DNA of 64,000 nt from Siderastrea radians (taxonomy: Eukaryota > Cnidaria > Anthozoa > Scleractinia > Rhizangiidae). The stretch lies in NCBI GenBank assembly GCA_964017195.1, contig OZ024889.1, positions 53,972,711-54,036,710 of the forward strand, in the 5' to 3' direction. The position numbers and the translations under genes were made by a program. Positions 1 through 12,200 of the stretch are shown here, piece by piece; the first letter of the stretch is position 1; the number at the start of each line of letters is the position of its first letter. The notes beneath the pieces were generated by a model. The model had not been told where the DNA came from. It ran no database searches and saw nothing but the letters and a program-made list of their open reading frames with translations.

Positions 1-52
1 TTGACATTGGAAAAATTTCTCGTAAACAACTTAACCAAGGTTACAGAGTAGC

Positions 53-62
53 TACTATAAAT
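53..62 (+). promoter_or_regulatory. TATA box of the P450 gene
   Basis: The sequence CTATAAATAC lies about 95 bp upstream of the ATG at 158. It fits a TATA box with a transcription start near 80-90 and a short 5' leader. This is inferred from motif and spacing only. Confidence 0.5.
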
Positions 63-157
63 ACCACCCGGAATTCTTAGCTGGAACAAACTTGATAGAA
101 AACTATCAGGGAACAATCCCATCAGCAGCTCTCTTCTTCAGCATAGAGGTCCTTGAC

Positions 158-1711
158 ATGGAATTCCAAGAAAGCTCGATGCCCTATCCAGCTCTTCTGT
201 TTTGTGCTGCTGTTATAGTCTTGCTTCTCCTTTTGGCATTGTCCAAAATTTGGAGAAACAGTCCTCCTGGGCCGTTCGGTCTCCCTGTATTTGGGAGCTT
301 GTTTCAACTTGGAGATTCTCCACACGTCGCTCTATCAGAGATGGCCAAAGTCTATGGAGGCGTTTTTTCTATTCGTCTTGGTTGGAGGAAAGCAGTCGTT
401 TTGAACAGCGAAGACGTGGTTAAAGAGGCCCTCTCTCAAAGGGCTTGTCATTTCTCCGGGAGGCCACCCTTTCACAACTTCCAAATCAGCAGCAATGGAG
501 GTAGGAGCATAGCTTTTGGTGACTCCGGCCCATCACACGATAGAAAGAAAAAACTGGGCACTCGTGCCTTGCATGCTGTTTTTAGCGATGTAAACCGTTT
601 TAATACTTTGGCACAACAAGAAACGGAGCGCTTATGTAATGCACTGTCAGAAAGCACGTGCGAAGCTATTGACTTGACAGCACACCTCAGAAGTCTCGTT
701 GTTAACTTTGCGTTCAGGTTGGTATTTGGAGACAACATCAAAAGAGACTACTCGGTTGCATTTCAGAGCCTCATGGACAAATCAACTTACTTTGTGGAGA
801 ACAATGCTGTCATAAACTTGCTCGACTTTTTACCGTGGCTTCGTTTTGCCCTACGAAAGCATTGCGAAGCTTTGAAAGCCTCTGTCAAAGAGTTAATAGA
901 TTTCGTGGGAAACGTTTACAATTTGCAGCGTCATACAGACGTTATAGAGGCTGGTGTTAATGTGGCGGCATCGCTGGATAAGATTATCAAAGACGAAGTG
1001 TTAAACGCTGAAAAACACGACACGAAGAGGGGCAACAAGGAGCAAGCTGCGGAGATGCCATTGGATGAAGACGATGTGGTCACAATGATAGCTGATCTCT
1101 TTGGCGCCGGCATCGAAACTGTGTCCACCACGCTAAGCTGGGCGGTGCTTCTCATCCTCTCTGACCCAGGACTGCAGGACGACTTGCAAGCGGAATTAGA
1201 GCGCGAGATAGGAAGAGATCGCCTTCCCACTCTTCAAGACCGCGCAAGATTGCCCCTGCTACAAGCCACAGTACTAGAGGTTTTGCGAAAGGCGACTGTT
1301 ATTCCACTGGCGCTCCCCCACTATGCCACTGAAGACTCCACAGTCGCTGGGTTCCACATATCGAAAGGAACAATTGTGGTGGTGAATCTCTGGGCCGTAA
1401 ATCACGACCCTAAACACTTCCATAACCCAGAGGTTTTCAACCCGTATCGTTTCCTTGATGAAGATGGGCAAGTTCTGGTAAACCAGCAAACCTTTTCGCT
1501 TCCTTTCTCCACTGGTGGGAGACGTTGTCTCGGTGCTACCCTCGCAAAAGCGGAGCTGTTTATGTTTCTTGGTTGCGTGCTGCAGCGTTTGAACCTCTAC
1601 CTTCCCACTGACAACGAAGCACTAAACCTAGAGGGAAAATTTGGATTGACTTTGAAGCCTTATCCTTACAAAGTACATGTTCATCCAAGAAAAGCTGACT
1701 TGATTAACTGA
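158..1711 (+). CDS. Cytochrome P450 monooxygenase, clan 2 (CYP1/CYP17-like), intronless
   Basis: A 517-aa heme-thiolate monooxygenase, probably anchored in the ER and supplied with electrons by P450 reductase. Visible parts in order: N-terminal hydrophobic anchor (residues about 9-32), proline hinge PPGPFGLP, I-helix AGIET (about 317-321), K-helix EVLR (E374-R377), the aromatic FNPYRF region, and the heme loop FSTGGRRCLG with ligand Cys457. Length is normal for a microsomal P450 and no motif is damaged. The frame is open upstream to 92, but there it begins with TTG; the ATG at 158 directly precedes the anchor, so it is chosen. The absence of introns is unusual beside the intron-rich neighbours and may reflect an ancient retrocopy or a cnidarian single-exon P450 group. 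The layout resembles steroid 17-hydroxylase/CYP1 families, but the substrate cannot be told. The last 84 bases lie inside copy 1 of a 100-bp tandem repeat. Confidence 0.95.
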   Translation: MEFQESSMPYPALLFCAAVIVLLLLLALSKIWRNSPPGPFGLPVFGSLFQLGDSPHVALSEMAKVYGGVFSIRLGWRKAVVLNSEDVVKEALSQRACHFSGRPPFHNFQISSNGGRSIAFGDSGPSHDRKKKLGTRALHAVFSDVNRFNTLAQQETERLCNALSESTCEAIDLTAHLRSLVVNFAFRLVFGDNIKRDYSVAFQSLMDKSTYFVENNAVINLLDFLPWLRFALRKHCEALKASVKELIDFVGNVYNLQRHTDVIEAGVNVAASLDKIIKDEVLNAEKHDTKRGNKEQAAEMPLDEDDVVTMIADLFGAGIETVSTTLSWAVLLILSDPGLQDDLQAELEREIGRDRLPTLQDRARLPLLQATVLEVLRKATVIPLALPHYATEDSTVAGFHISKGTIVVVNLWAVNHDPKHFHNPEVFNPYRFLDEDGQVLVNQQTFSLPFSTGGRRCLGATLAKAELFMFLGCVLQRLNLYLPTDNEALNLEGKFGLTLKPYPYKVHVHPRKADLIN

Positions 1712-1927
1712 AAACTCTGTGACTGAGCTAGAGGGAAAGTTTGGATTGACTTTGAAGCTTTATCCTTACAAAGTACATGTTCATCCAAGAAAAGCTGACT
1801 TGATTAACTGAAAACTCTGTCACTGAGCTAGAGGGAAAGTTTGGATTGACTTTGAAGCCTTATCCTTACAAAGTACATGTTCATCCAAGAAAAGCTGACT
1901 TGATTAACTGAAAACTCTGTCACTGAG
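1628..1927 (+). repeat. Three tandem 100-bp copies of the P450 3' end
   Basis: Units 1628-1727, 1728-1827 and 1828-1927 have an exact 100-bp period and differ at only a few bases. Each holds the last ~28 codons, the TGA stop and about 16 bp of 3' UTR. Only unit 1 is translated; units 2 and 3 are in the 3' UTR. A more diverged relative of the CATCCA-GAAAGCTGA part recurs at about 2036-2100. Confidence 0.95.
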
Positions 1928-3166
1928 GGTATTTAAGAGATATGCAGCTTTGTCTTTAAACTTTTTATCTGAAATTTCAATTTGCTTACAATGTTTTAAA
2001 TTACTTTTACAATTCAAATGTTAATTATCCTTTGTTCATCCAGGAAAGCTGAACATTAAGTGAACTCTCTGACTGATCGTATTTAAAAGATGGATAGCTT
2101 TATCAGTAACTTGAAATTTCAAGTTGCTAACAATATTTTTAAAATTATTTTTATAAATCTTAGTTGAGGTTTTTCAGTAAATTTCCCTCCAGACAAAGAC
2201 CATGACTGTTAATAACGCAGACCGAACGGTGACGGAGAAATGAGTTACACTCATTCTAAAGCCAGAACTTTGATGACTAAGCTAGATAGTTAGAGCTGAT
2301 TTGACCGTGCGCCGGTGTGCGTTGCAATTTTATTTACGAAATGAAGAACGTGTCGCAGCTACATGAATGTACCAGATCAACATCGACGAATTCGAAACAA
2401 ATGGCTTTTGTTTAGGTTGCCTCAGCCGGAAAACTAAGCTTTGCTTTGCCTCCGTTTCGAATTATTATGATGCTATTTTAAACCGAATATCTCCGCAATG
2501 TCTTTTACAAAATATTTTTACAAAAGTATCGAGACTGGGATTTTTAAAATGATATCTCACGCAACCACAAATGAAGTTAAATTACTAGGTAAATTAATTA
2601 AATTATTTAATTTATAGTAGCTGCCTGTAGCAAAGTTACAAAAAAATTTCCACAGCCTGTTTTTTTCAAATTGCTTACTATACAACTAGTGCATAATGTG
2701 TACAAAAAGTCAAGTCTCTAATTCATCTGTTTGAAAAAAAAATGTCAGTTTGCCCTAGTAAGCTATCTGGACAGCTAATAAAGTTGATTCCGCTTGCATA
2801 TGAAGCTACTGTAATTTATGTATCGGTTAAACACAGACTTCAACAAACCCAACCGGGCATATCCTGGGGTTCACAGCGGTTGCATGTGCGTCAGTTGCGT
2901 GTCAGTCCCCTCCAAATACACCTCATTTTCCGTTAACAATATGCGTGAGTTTCCGTTAAGAAATTACCAACTGTTTACCACTGCGTTAGTTACCTTGAAT
3001 CTCGGGTTGTTACTGTATTTCTTGAAGGCTCGTAAACGCTCTCTGGGAATAGGACGGGAGGTGACCGCTACCCGCGGAAGGTCCATTTAGATAGGGAATT
3101 CGACCACCTCGTAGGAGGGGGTGGGGGATTCTGTGCGTAAGTTAATTACGCAATTGTTTCTTACAT
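1928..3166. other. Intergenic, no gene recognised
   Basis: AT-rich sequence between the P450 and the first MITE. It holds a degenerate extra copy of the P450 3' tail (about 2036-2100). Only short ORFs without recognisable domains occur (for example 2367-2552 and 2818-3090). Confidence 0.5.
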
Positions 3167-3476
3167 TAGACTGGTTTTCAATTAAGTGTCGAAAGTTTTT
3201 TGCGTTTATTTTGTTTTGATTTACTACGCTCTGTGATTGGTAAAAAACAGTCGCGCCACTTTCTCAACCAATCAAAACTAAAACTAAAACCAATCGTGAC
3301 TTGCTCGCACGCGTTTTCCCGCGCTTGACACTAGGCGCATGTATTAACTTCGAGTTCTGATTCGTTCATTTTCGTTCACTCGTTTATTTTGTTTGCATCT
3401 TTTGTGGTTGGCCACCGGTGATTTCTTTAGCTTTGGTTTTACGACACTCAATAGAAAACTGCTCTATTAGCTGTCT
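3167..3476 (-). mobile_element. MITE, TA-flanked GAGCGGTTTTC family (diverged copy)
   Basis: The ends are inverted (TAGACTGGTTTTCAATTAAG at left, CAATAGAAAACTGCTCTA at right). The interior contains CCAAT/ATTGG boxes and a GCGCCACTTTCTC segment, all shared with 41197-41486 and 54126-54417 but in reverse orientation. It is older and more diverged than those copies. Confidence 0.75.
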
Positions 3477-3964
3477 CCGTGGGCGCTTAAAGTTGCCCAC
3501 CACGTAGCCATTTTTCGCGCACGTTTGCGTCTCGAAGATTCATACGCGTTTGTCCTCGAGAGTACATGATAAACGAAAAATTCACGTGCCGCGTGGCAAT
3601 TTTAGGAATCAGTTTTAAAAGTAGTTCAGTGATGGAAACAGAAGTGCCAAAAAATTGATTAAATTCTAGATTTTCTGGCTTAGTCCCACATCAATGGAGG
3701 TCAAGTTGTTGTTGATATTTTTATCCTCGAGGGTACCATCACAGGCGTTTCTTGTTCGCAAGACCTAGCTTGCGTGGCAGGCGTTAAAAGGGGAGGGAAA
3801 GGGGCGAACGCAGAGGGTTACCTTTGCCCTTCCCTTGTGTGCTCCCCTTCCTCTCGAGCTCACGAGTTCCCCTTTTCCCTTTCCATTTCCCTCGCGACTT
3901 GCAGTTAGCGCTCACGATTTCCAGTTTCCCTTCCCTTCGGCTTCCATGCACTGAAAACTCAAAA

Positions 3965-4230
3965 CTCCCTTGTTGCAAACTAATTAAGCCACAGACTCTC
4001 AAACTCGTGTTTTGTATAATTAACAAGCTGTGTTCACACACTTCATTCTTAAGCTCGTAAATGACGTTATTGTATCCATGGCCTACCATTAAATTGGAAA
4101 ATTGCAGTTTAAATAAACAGTCTTCTCAAAATTAAGGGTTAAAATTTCGCTTGGGGAGTGTTCAGTAAACATAGTTTCGAAATCTGAAGGAACAATAAGT
4201 GACTTTTTTTAAATCGTAGTACCTTAAGAA
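3965..4230. mobile_element. Truncated piggyBac-like MITE (same family as 13603-14101)
   Basis: From CTCTCAAACTCGTGTTTTG through TTTCGCTTGGGGAGTG to CGTAGTACCTTAAG this stretch parallels the right half of the palindromic element at 13603-14101. The matching left half is missing, so it is truncated or rearranged. Confidence 0.6.
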
Positions 4231-5103
4231 CAAAAACAAACGCTATCAGAAATTTAGAAAACGGGAGTGTTTACGTGGTTTTCAGTCCACTACCGTCAAA
4301 ACTCTGCAGACGTTACGATCGTCATCCGCTTACACGAAATACGTAGAGTCCAGTGCTATCGATTTAGTGCTATCTTGACAACTCGAACTTTTCGCTAAGT
4401 CGAATAAAAAGCAGTTTTCCCTTTTAATCAATTCGACCCCCGATAACTAGATACCTTGACAAGCTTTACAAGTGTTTTCCCTGCGCTTCCAATGTGGTGC
4501 AATGATTGCAACATGTTGTCCGGTAGACAGACACAAGAATTGTACTTTTCAGGCCTGTATCAGGAAAATTATTTGTTGCCCGAAACAAAAGGAAAAGGAA
4601 AAACTCATCCCTGTGATACAGAACCAGAGAGCACAAAAGCTTCTATAAGAAGTTTCAACAGAGGCTAATAGGATAGAACGTAGTCAAACGTGGGCACCAT
4701 AGATTTTCGTTGTTTGGCTCAGTTTAATTACTAAAAGATCAAACATTTCACGTGAAAAAGCACCACAAAATAACTGATCCTGGAACGTTGAAATGATGTG
4801 GTTTTTAAGGCTTTTTTCACTGGTGAAAAAAAAGGTGTACAATTCTTCCCTTCCCCCACCATTTCGGACGCAAAAAAGTTGATGTACTTGCCCACCAAAT
4901 CGTGCTAGATGCTGTCACTCAATGTGATGTAATCTTTATCTCGAGTTAATTAGTTTTTGTTTGCAAACTTCTTTTGAATGATAAAAATCCGTACCTCCAA
5001 GGTGTACAACATATAATATGTGATGCAAAGGCCATGGGTTCAAATCCCACCAGTTCACCAAGATTCCGTGTTCCTGCTAACCCAAATTTACTCAACAAAG
5101 TAG
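4231..5103. other. Intergenic, no gene recognised
   Basis: No conserved coding segment seen. A stretch at 5036-5050 resembles a pol III B box or tRNA T-arm (GGGTTCAAATCCCAC), but no matching A box or acceptor stem was found. Confidence 0.4.
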
Positions 5104-5242
5104 CTGCCTCGTCCCCAGGCGCCCGTTTAGCGCGGGCAAACAGGGAGCGAGGGGCGTTGTGGGAAGGATGCAGTGCACCTATCCCACAACGCCACGCACA
5201 CCATCACATAAGAATAAGGAGGGACGCCTGGGGACGAGGCAG
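5104..5242. mobile_element. Short MITE with 18-bp perfect terminal inverted repeats
   Basis: CTGCCTCGTCCCCAGGCG at 5104-5121 is exactly reverse-complemented at 5225-5242. The 139-bp element is GC-rich against an AT-rich background and has an inner inverted pair around GTTGTGGGA/TCCCACAAC. No clear target duplication. Confidence 0.8.
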
Positions 5243-6291
5243 AACTTTGCAAATCTCTATGAAGTAAGTAGCGCCACTGAAGGTAAAACACTGAAACACA
5301 CAACAATGAAGCTATCGAGTTTATTTACAAGCAAAATCAGTTTCAAAGAAGTTTTAAAAGAAACATGGAAGCATACTTCACTAAATTTCACCAAGGGGAA
5401 ACGCGTTTATATCCTAGATGCGGATACACAAACCCGAAGAGCTTAAACCTTCCGCTTGTTAAAACATTAACTGATCACTACAGCGCCTTTCCTTACCAAG
5501 GTTTTTTTTTTTTGATATCATTCAAAATGACGGCAACACACACGTTTAATGTAACAGACACAAACGGGTGGTCGTCTTATTCATTCTGTTTATACTATGC
5601 TTGCCTTACACGCTACATTGCTGTTCGTAGGACTTTCACGCTGCAACTTACCAGAGCGAGAGAAAACTGCTGAAATAAAACCTTGGTAAAAGCACTAATG
5701 TTTGCCTACCCAAGAGGAACATTGAATTGTTTTAAAAGTAACAAAGCAAGACAATAACCCAAAAACGAATAGTTAGATCACATAATCACGCCGTCTTCGT
5801 CACAAAAGCTGCAAAGTAACAAGTCGAAACCTTATGCCCATCAGGATGGAGCGAGTTATTCAGTCGAAACAGCAGGCCTGCTCATCGCGCTGTTTTTCCG
5901 AGAGCTTTTGTTCGTGTTTAAATGTTTCTTTCTCCAGTCGGTTTAAGCCCGCAATTGTTCTTGGTAATGTCCCTTTTAACTTTATACCATGTTATCTAGC
6001 CGCTTTCCACCGCTTCAAGAACCAGAGAGACTCGAGCAGGTCAAGTGATTCACTTGGCTTGGACGCACGCCACGAATACAAATTACACCTGTTATATCAA
6101 CTCTGAAGAACAAACACGAAGGACAAATATGTCGAATTATGTACATTTCTAAGTAATATTCTATAATGGAACAAGATTTGCAAATACGAACTTTAACTTT
6201 GACTATACAACGATGAGCAATCTGATCCAGTTGACTCCTTTGTCTATTCTAACGTTACATTATTTCTCTTTATCTTTAAGAATCTAGGGTT
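5243..6291. other. Intergenic / 3' flank of Ariadne-1
   Basis: The part just below 6292 is the expected 3' UTR of the minus-strand Ariadne-1 gene. I saw no unambiguous AATAAA on the minus strand and no conserved ORF. Confidence 0.4.
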
Positions 6292-9200
6292 TCAGTCGTA
6301 AGGGATGTATTCCCAAATGTCCGTTTCGTATCCTTCATAGACGTGGTCTAAAAGGGCTTTCCGCCTTGCTTCGCAGTACCTGGAAAATCAATAGAAACAA
6401 CAAATAGGTTAAAGGTGACTTACCTATACCATTGTTACGATGGTTTCATTTCTGGTAGACCTCAGTCCAAGTGCCCGGTTGTTAAAAGAATTCCAAAAAA
6501 AAAAAAAGAAAAAAAAAAGGGCACAGGAGCCCACAAAAGTGGAGAAAAGAACATCGAAGGAAATAATAAATAGCCTGCGTGCAGACGTCTACTGTTTCCT
6601 TTACTTCCGCGTGAAGCAACTTAAGTGTAAGTACGTTGTTTGTTGCCAGGGTTTTCTTTTGTGTGTGGCATCAAGTCGATAGATGTTAGCGCCAGCACTG
6701 CAGAAGAGTGCGCGAGCGGATCTGAGCCATGCTTTGCTGTCAACTATTGTGGCCTCCCTGTGAAAAAGCCAGTGCTAAAAACAGTTGGACATCGGACATC
6801 GCCTGACCAAGCTTTTCACTGCCCGGGAAATTTTGAAATGTGCTCAGACACGGTGTCCGTGTACTACAACAACTGTTTTTATCTTCAGAATTTCATAATT
6901 GATCACATTCGCCACCAGAACAATTCCAAACGAAGACGTCGCACCGCTATACGTTTTCCTTTGCCGCAAAACGTGGCCTCAATTTGAGAATAGTTGAAAA
7001 TGGCTGTGGGATATGAAATCGACCCATAATGCATTGCAAAAGACCTTAAGTATGATATGTGTCCGATTAATTATGTCTTGACTCTTAAGTAAACGGCGGA
7101 TGGGAGGACGTGACCTGTTTAGCAAGGGAAATATTTCCAGCACTACAAGCAAACTTTGATTGAAGTTCAGAGGCCAAACGACAGTTTGCAGATGTTTGAC
7201 TACAAACTGAAAGAAGTTCAACTACACATTGAACCAGCAAGTGAAGCAACTTATAAAAATCCTGAGTTTGATACGAAATAATGTTCATTTTCCCCTCATA
7301 TTTCGGATGTCTTAGCCACCCTTCATAAAAATAGGCCCTCCAAAATCACCGAAGGGGCTTCAGTATCTAAAATAAACCCTGCAATGCAGTTCATTCGGCA
7401 TAAAAAGAAACCTCCAACAGTCTGTCACTTCCACTTGGCGTGGAAATTTTTAAGAACATTTCAGAATTTAACTTATGAATCAGTGACTAGTCACCGTACC
7501 TGTATTTATCTTGAACTTTTTGTTTTATATCTGATAAACACTCTGAGGTTATGTCACGCTCAAGGTACTCTGACAAGGTTTCTGTGGCCATTTCGAGATC
7601 TTTTTGATTATCCTGTGTTGAGACAAAGGACATGATTAACCACAACACAACCTAAAATAAGATGAACCATACACGAAGACAATTGCTCGATTGTAAAAAG
7701 CCAGCACTAATTAAAATGCACCTAACCCCAAAATATTTTATTCGCTAAAATAACTCTTTGCACCTGTTCGAAAAGCATTGCACTTCTTTTATGAGATCCC
7801 CCCCTCAGCCTTGACATTTTATAGGCTGTAAAAGTTACGAAATCTAGCCATCATGTTACACGACCGAGCTTGTGAGGGGCATGGGTCTATTCTTGATTTG
7901 ACATCACAAACTGATTTGCATCTCCTAAAGTCTTTGTAAACATGCATGCAAAGCAGTTTGTGACGTCAAATCAAGAATAGACCCATGCCCCCTCTGACTC
8001 GGTTGTGCAACAAATGGTGCTTAATTTTTTTGCAAGTTTTGAAGCCCGTAAAAAAGTCAAAAACTGCAAATTATGGCGAAATGTTTTTAAAATAGGTGCA
8101 AAGTTTTATATTAGCGTAAAAAATATTTTGGGGGTTAGGTGCACTTTAAAGGTTGCAGACTTTGAGAGGAGGCTCTCGCAATAAGGAAGTTTGTCTCTAG
8201 AAAGGCACCATGATACAAAACGTCAATATCAAATAGGATTTCTCGTCCTCTGGGATCTGTTGTAGCAGCTTGTAGGATTTTTGGAGTTAAGAAAAAGAAA
8301 GAAAGAAACAAAAAGGACAAAAAATCGAAGTTACGGTTACCTCAAATATGACAGACTGGTTGTTTTTCTTAAGGTAGAAAGCAAACACGTAAGTGTATTT
8401 AAGCGTGTTTCTGCATAGACATAGAACATCCACTGCCTTTCGAAGAAACTGAACCTGAAAAGAGAAGTACAAATCACCTTCAATCACGGTCTTCATCATT
8501 GTTATTACAGAGGAGGAGGACAAGGAGGCACAAGATCCTGAAGGATTACAAACCTCAATCCATGACATGTTGTGCTGCTGCATCTCTTCCATCTTCTGCT
8601 TGACTTGAGCATATAACTAATGGACCAAACACGCAAAGATCTAACTTAGTTTCAAAAACCAGTTTAATACAATTTTGACAGCTCTACGCTCGCTCTGACT
8701 CATTGCATAGCCGTATAAGATGAGAATATGTTTACAAGAAATGACATCATATGACATTTGCTTGGCTTTACTTTGCAGAAGAAATAACAAATGGCTGCTT
8801 TGTGTTTCTGTAACCTTATGTAATTCCCCCAAACACTTGGAGGGGTTTGGACGAATTCAAAGGTACTTGTCTAAACTACCAAATTCTTCCAAAATCCCTC
8901 TTGTGTTTGCACCCGGATAAGAAAGCATGGGAGACATTATCTATTTCTCACAGTGACACAAGTCATACATGCATGTTGATTCCCATTTGACAATGTTATT
9001 TCTGATGGTTTTCCCCACATTGCCGCCAATCAATGGTGAGGCTTCGTTGTCTGCTACCTACCCAATCTCTTTTCTTTTAAGTTCCCTGTGGTTCCTGTGG
9101 GGTTGGTTCATCGAACCTGATCACAGTTTACACCTTAGCAAGGATCTAAACGACACTGCAACTGCTCACCTTGGTTTCAAACTTAGCACTCTGTGCATGG

Positions 9201-12200
9201 TTCATATACCGGTTACAGTAGAACAAATAACGTTCCAAGGCTTGCCGTGATTTCTAAAGATATAATTTCATAATCAAGGTATTAGATAGAGCTATTCTCC
9301 ACATAGCTCAACCCCTCTCCACATAAAATTAAAAAGAAAAAATTGCTTGTCAGCAGGATACACACCCAATGTTCTCTTACTAAAAGATTTTTAAAATACA
9401 CCTATTTTACTGGTGGTGTGCCTGGTTAATATTGTAAAGGACATATTTTTGCTGTAATCAATGTTTTTCCAGGAGCCCTGCAAAAATGACTCAACAACGA
9501 AAAAAAAACCCTTCTGAAGTTCCAAATGTTACTTGTGTTTGGGCCTGTACACGAAATTTTCAAGTGTGGCCATTTTCAAATGGTACCCAGCAATACTGAC
9601 AGCTGTGGCCTTACAACTTTTTTCAGTTGCGGCTCCAAAGCTTTAGAGCTTTCCTCCCCAAACATCACACGCATTTCTCGTTGGACTCCTTATGGTAACA
9701 GGAAACAAAAATCTGTAACCTGCACTTGTTAACAGGGGGCGGGGGGGGGGGGGGGGAGGTTGCCCTTGAAACTTAAGGTGAGTACTTACAGCTTGTGCAT
9801 CTCTGGCTGCCTGTGCATCTTTTTCATCATAACGATTACAGCTGTACCTGAATACAAACAACAAAAGGCTGATTAGTATTGGCAGCTGATTGAAAACCAC
9901 TTGAAATGAGAAGCAAACTTACCAACTTGATCCATGTGGTTCCCATGGCCCAAGGCACATCCAACAGAAGTCAGCCTAAACAATAAACCAAAGGAAACAG
10001 ACTGTTACAAGCAACAAAAACCAATCGCTGGGAGCAACAGAAAAGCTTTATATATATAGCCAACAAAGTTCAAAGACTAATCAACGACTTGTAAAGAACA
10101 AGTCAGTACAAACTGGTTCCCTAAAACAAATTTGGAAAACAGTAAGAGACAGTGCACAGCAAGAGCTGGAGGAAATTACAATTTACAGTTCATCAGGAAA
10201 AATTTGGGTACATCTTGAGAACTTGGCTCACATTCCATGACTTTATAATGCACTTATCATTGGCTTTCCCGGGGGCTGACCCAGGGATTTGTTTTCAGGC
10301 TGAAACAAAAGGCTAAAGCCCTGGGGTATGGGGCATAAAAAGCAGACTAAATCCCCCTCCCCAGGGGCAGAGACGCCAAGAAATATGTGCGGTATTTATT
10401 GGCTAGGAGGTCCCTATAGGGAAAATTTGTGCCTGAGGTACAGAGGACGGCCCAAGGTCACTGGCAGAGGACTCTACTTAAGACTAGACAGGTAGATGAC
10501 ATATTAATTTCCTTTCCTTCATTTATGATTGTGCAAGGCAAGTTTGACATGCTGTTTGCTAATTCATCTGTTGCACTCTTATTTGTGTTTAATTGAGTCT
10601 GGCGAGCAAATGTATAAATACTAAACACTAAAGCATAAAGTTCGACTGAAAACTATCATGTATCATCATGGGAAATAGCACTTCAAGAAAAACATCCACA
10701 AATTGAAGCTACTTTCAGCGTGAAAGTGTCCACGTGAATGCGGAATACCGCTGACTGGCTTCGGACAAATCCTGGGGGCTGTAGCCCTGGGGGTTTTGGC
10801 CTTCGTTACCAAAGATGTACAAAACCCCCACCCCACGGGGAAAGTTTGCACCCCAAAGTCGACTAATCCCCTACCAAGCCCCTATGTGTCCCAGGGGTGT
10901 ACCGGGGGTCAGCCCACGGGAAAGCCAATGATAAGTGCATAATACATCAGAAAACATAGGCCCGCAATGCGTGCAGAACCGACGAAGTGTTGGTTCGTCT
11001 CAAAAAGAAAGCAAGCGGGGAGTGCGTGACTGCAGGTTCATTAACATTCAAGCATCTGTAACAGCAAGTTGCAGCAATAGTGTGTAACTGAAACTAACGC
11101 TGAAATTTGACCAACTGAAAAGGCGACCAATACCCTGGAAAGGAGGTCAACTGAATTATTCACCCTCTCCTCACCAAACATAGCCCCACAGACTACGCCC
11201 ATGACTTCGTGCATTCTTCACTCAAGATCATTTTTCGCTGTCCATTGGTCGGTCTTCCTCAAAACCCCGAACAAAAAAGCCATCACAATTCTCAAAACAG
11301 ACGCATTTCAAAAAATGGGCGATAAATTTCCCAATATAAAAGTAACCACATCTTTACGATTGATAAGCATGGGCACCGTAACAGCCCAAAAGAATTGAAC
11401 TTTTCCCCATGCCTGGGAACCACACTTTGTGCACAGTTTCCTTTAATCATGTCAAGGGCTCCTTAAGCCAAATTGTGAATGCAAATACAAAATAAATCAT
11501 TGCTATGCTGTATCGTACAGGTTACAAGAAAGTGCATTATAGGCATTTACCAGTTGTTTTGACCCACTCCACCCTCGATAAATGTTTTCACTTGGCTCAA
11601 CGTGCAGTGCTAACTGGCATAACGAAAATTTTGCCCTTTGCGTTACCGAATGACGTAATGTTTAAAATCTGATGACTCAGCTCATCTGTCTCATCGCTTT
11701 GAATATTTAATTTTGTTGAATTAAACTAAAAAATGAAATGTCGATATTAATTTGTCCACAACTGAACATGCTTTTACTGAGATTGGTGAGCGATGTCTTT
11801 GTATACTGTTGTGAATAGGGTACTATAAAAACATGATTATCGTTAAAGACAAACACATCATCAGAATCTCAACGTGCTAACTGGCGTGACGAAAATTGTG
11901 ACAGTATTTTGGCTTTTGCGTTACCGAATGACGTAATGTTTAAAATCTGATGACTCAGCTCATCTGTCTTATCGCTTTGAATATTTTGTTGAATTAAAAT
12001 TAAAATTTAAAGATAAATTTTGTCCACAACTGAACATGCCGTTACCGAGAGTTGTGAGCGATGTATTTATATACTGTTGTGAATATGGCACTATAAAAGC
12101 AGATTATTGATTAAGACAAACACACCGCCAGAATCTGGGGAAATTAGTAAAAAAGCGAAGTCGTCGCTTTATCTCAAACACGTTAAAGCATGTCTTATGA

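Noticed and set aside
92..157. Longer P450 frame starting at 92
   Set aside because: It begins with TTG and adds a segment not typical of P450 N-termini. The ATG at 158 directly precedes the membrane anchor.
5030..5055. tRNA-like T-arm GGGTTCAAATCCCAC
   Set aside because: No A box, anticodon arm or pairing acceptor stem upstream; at most a decayed SINE piece.
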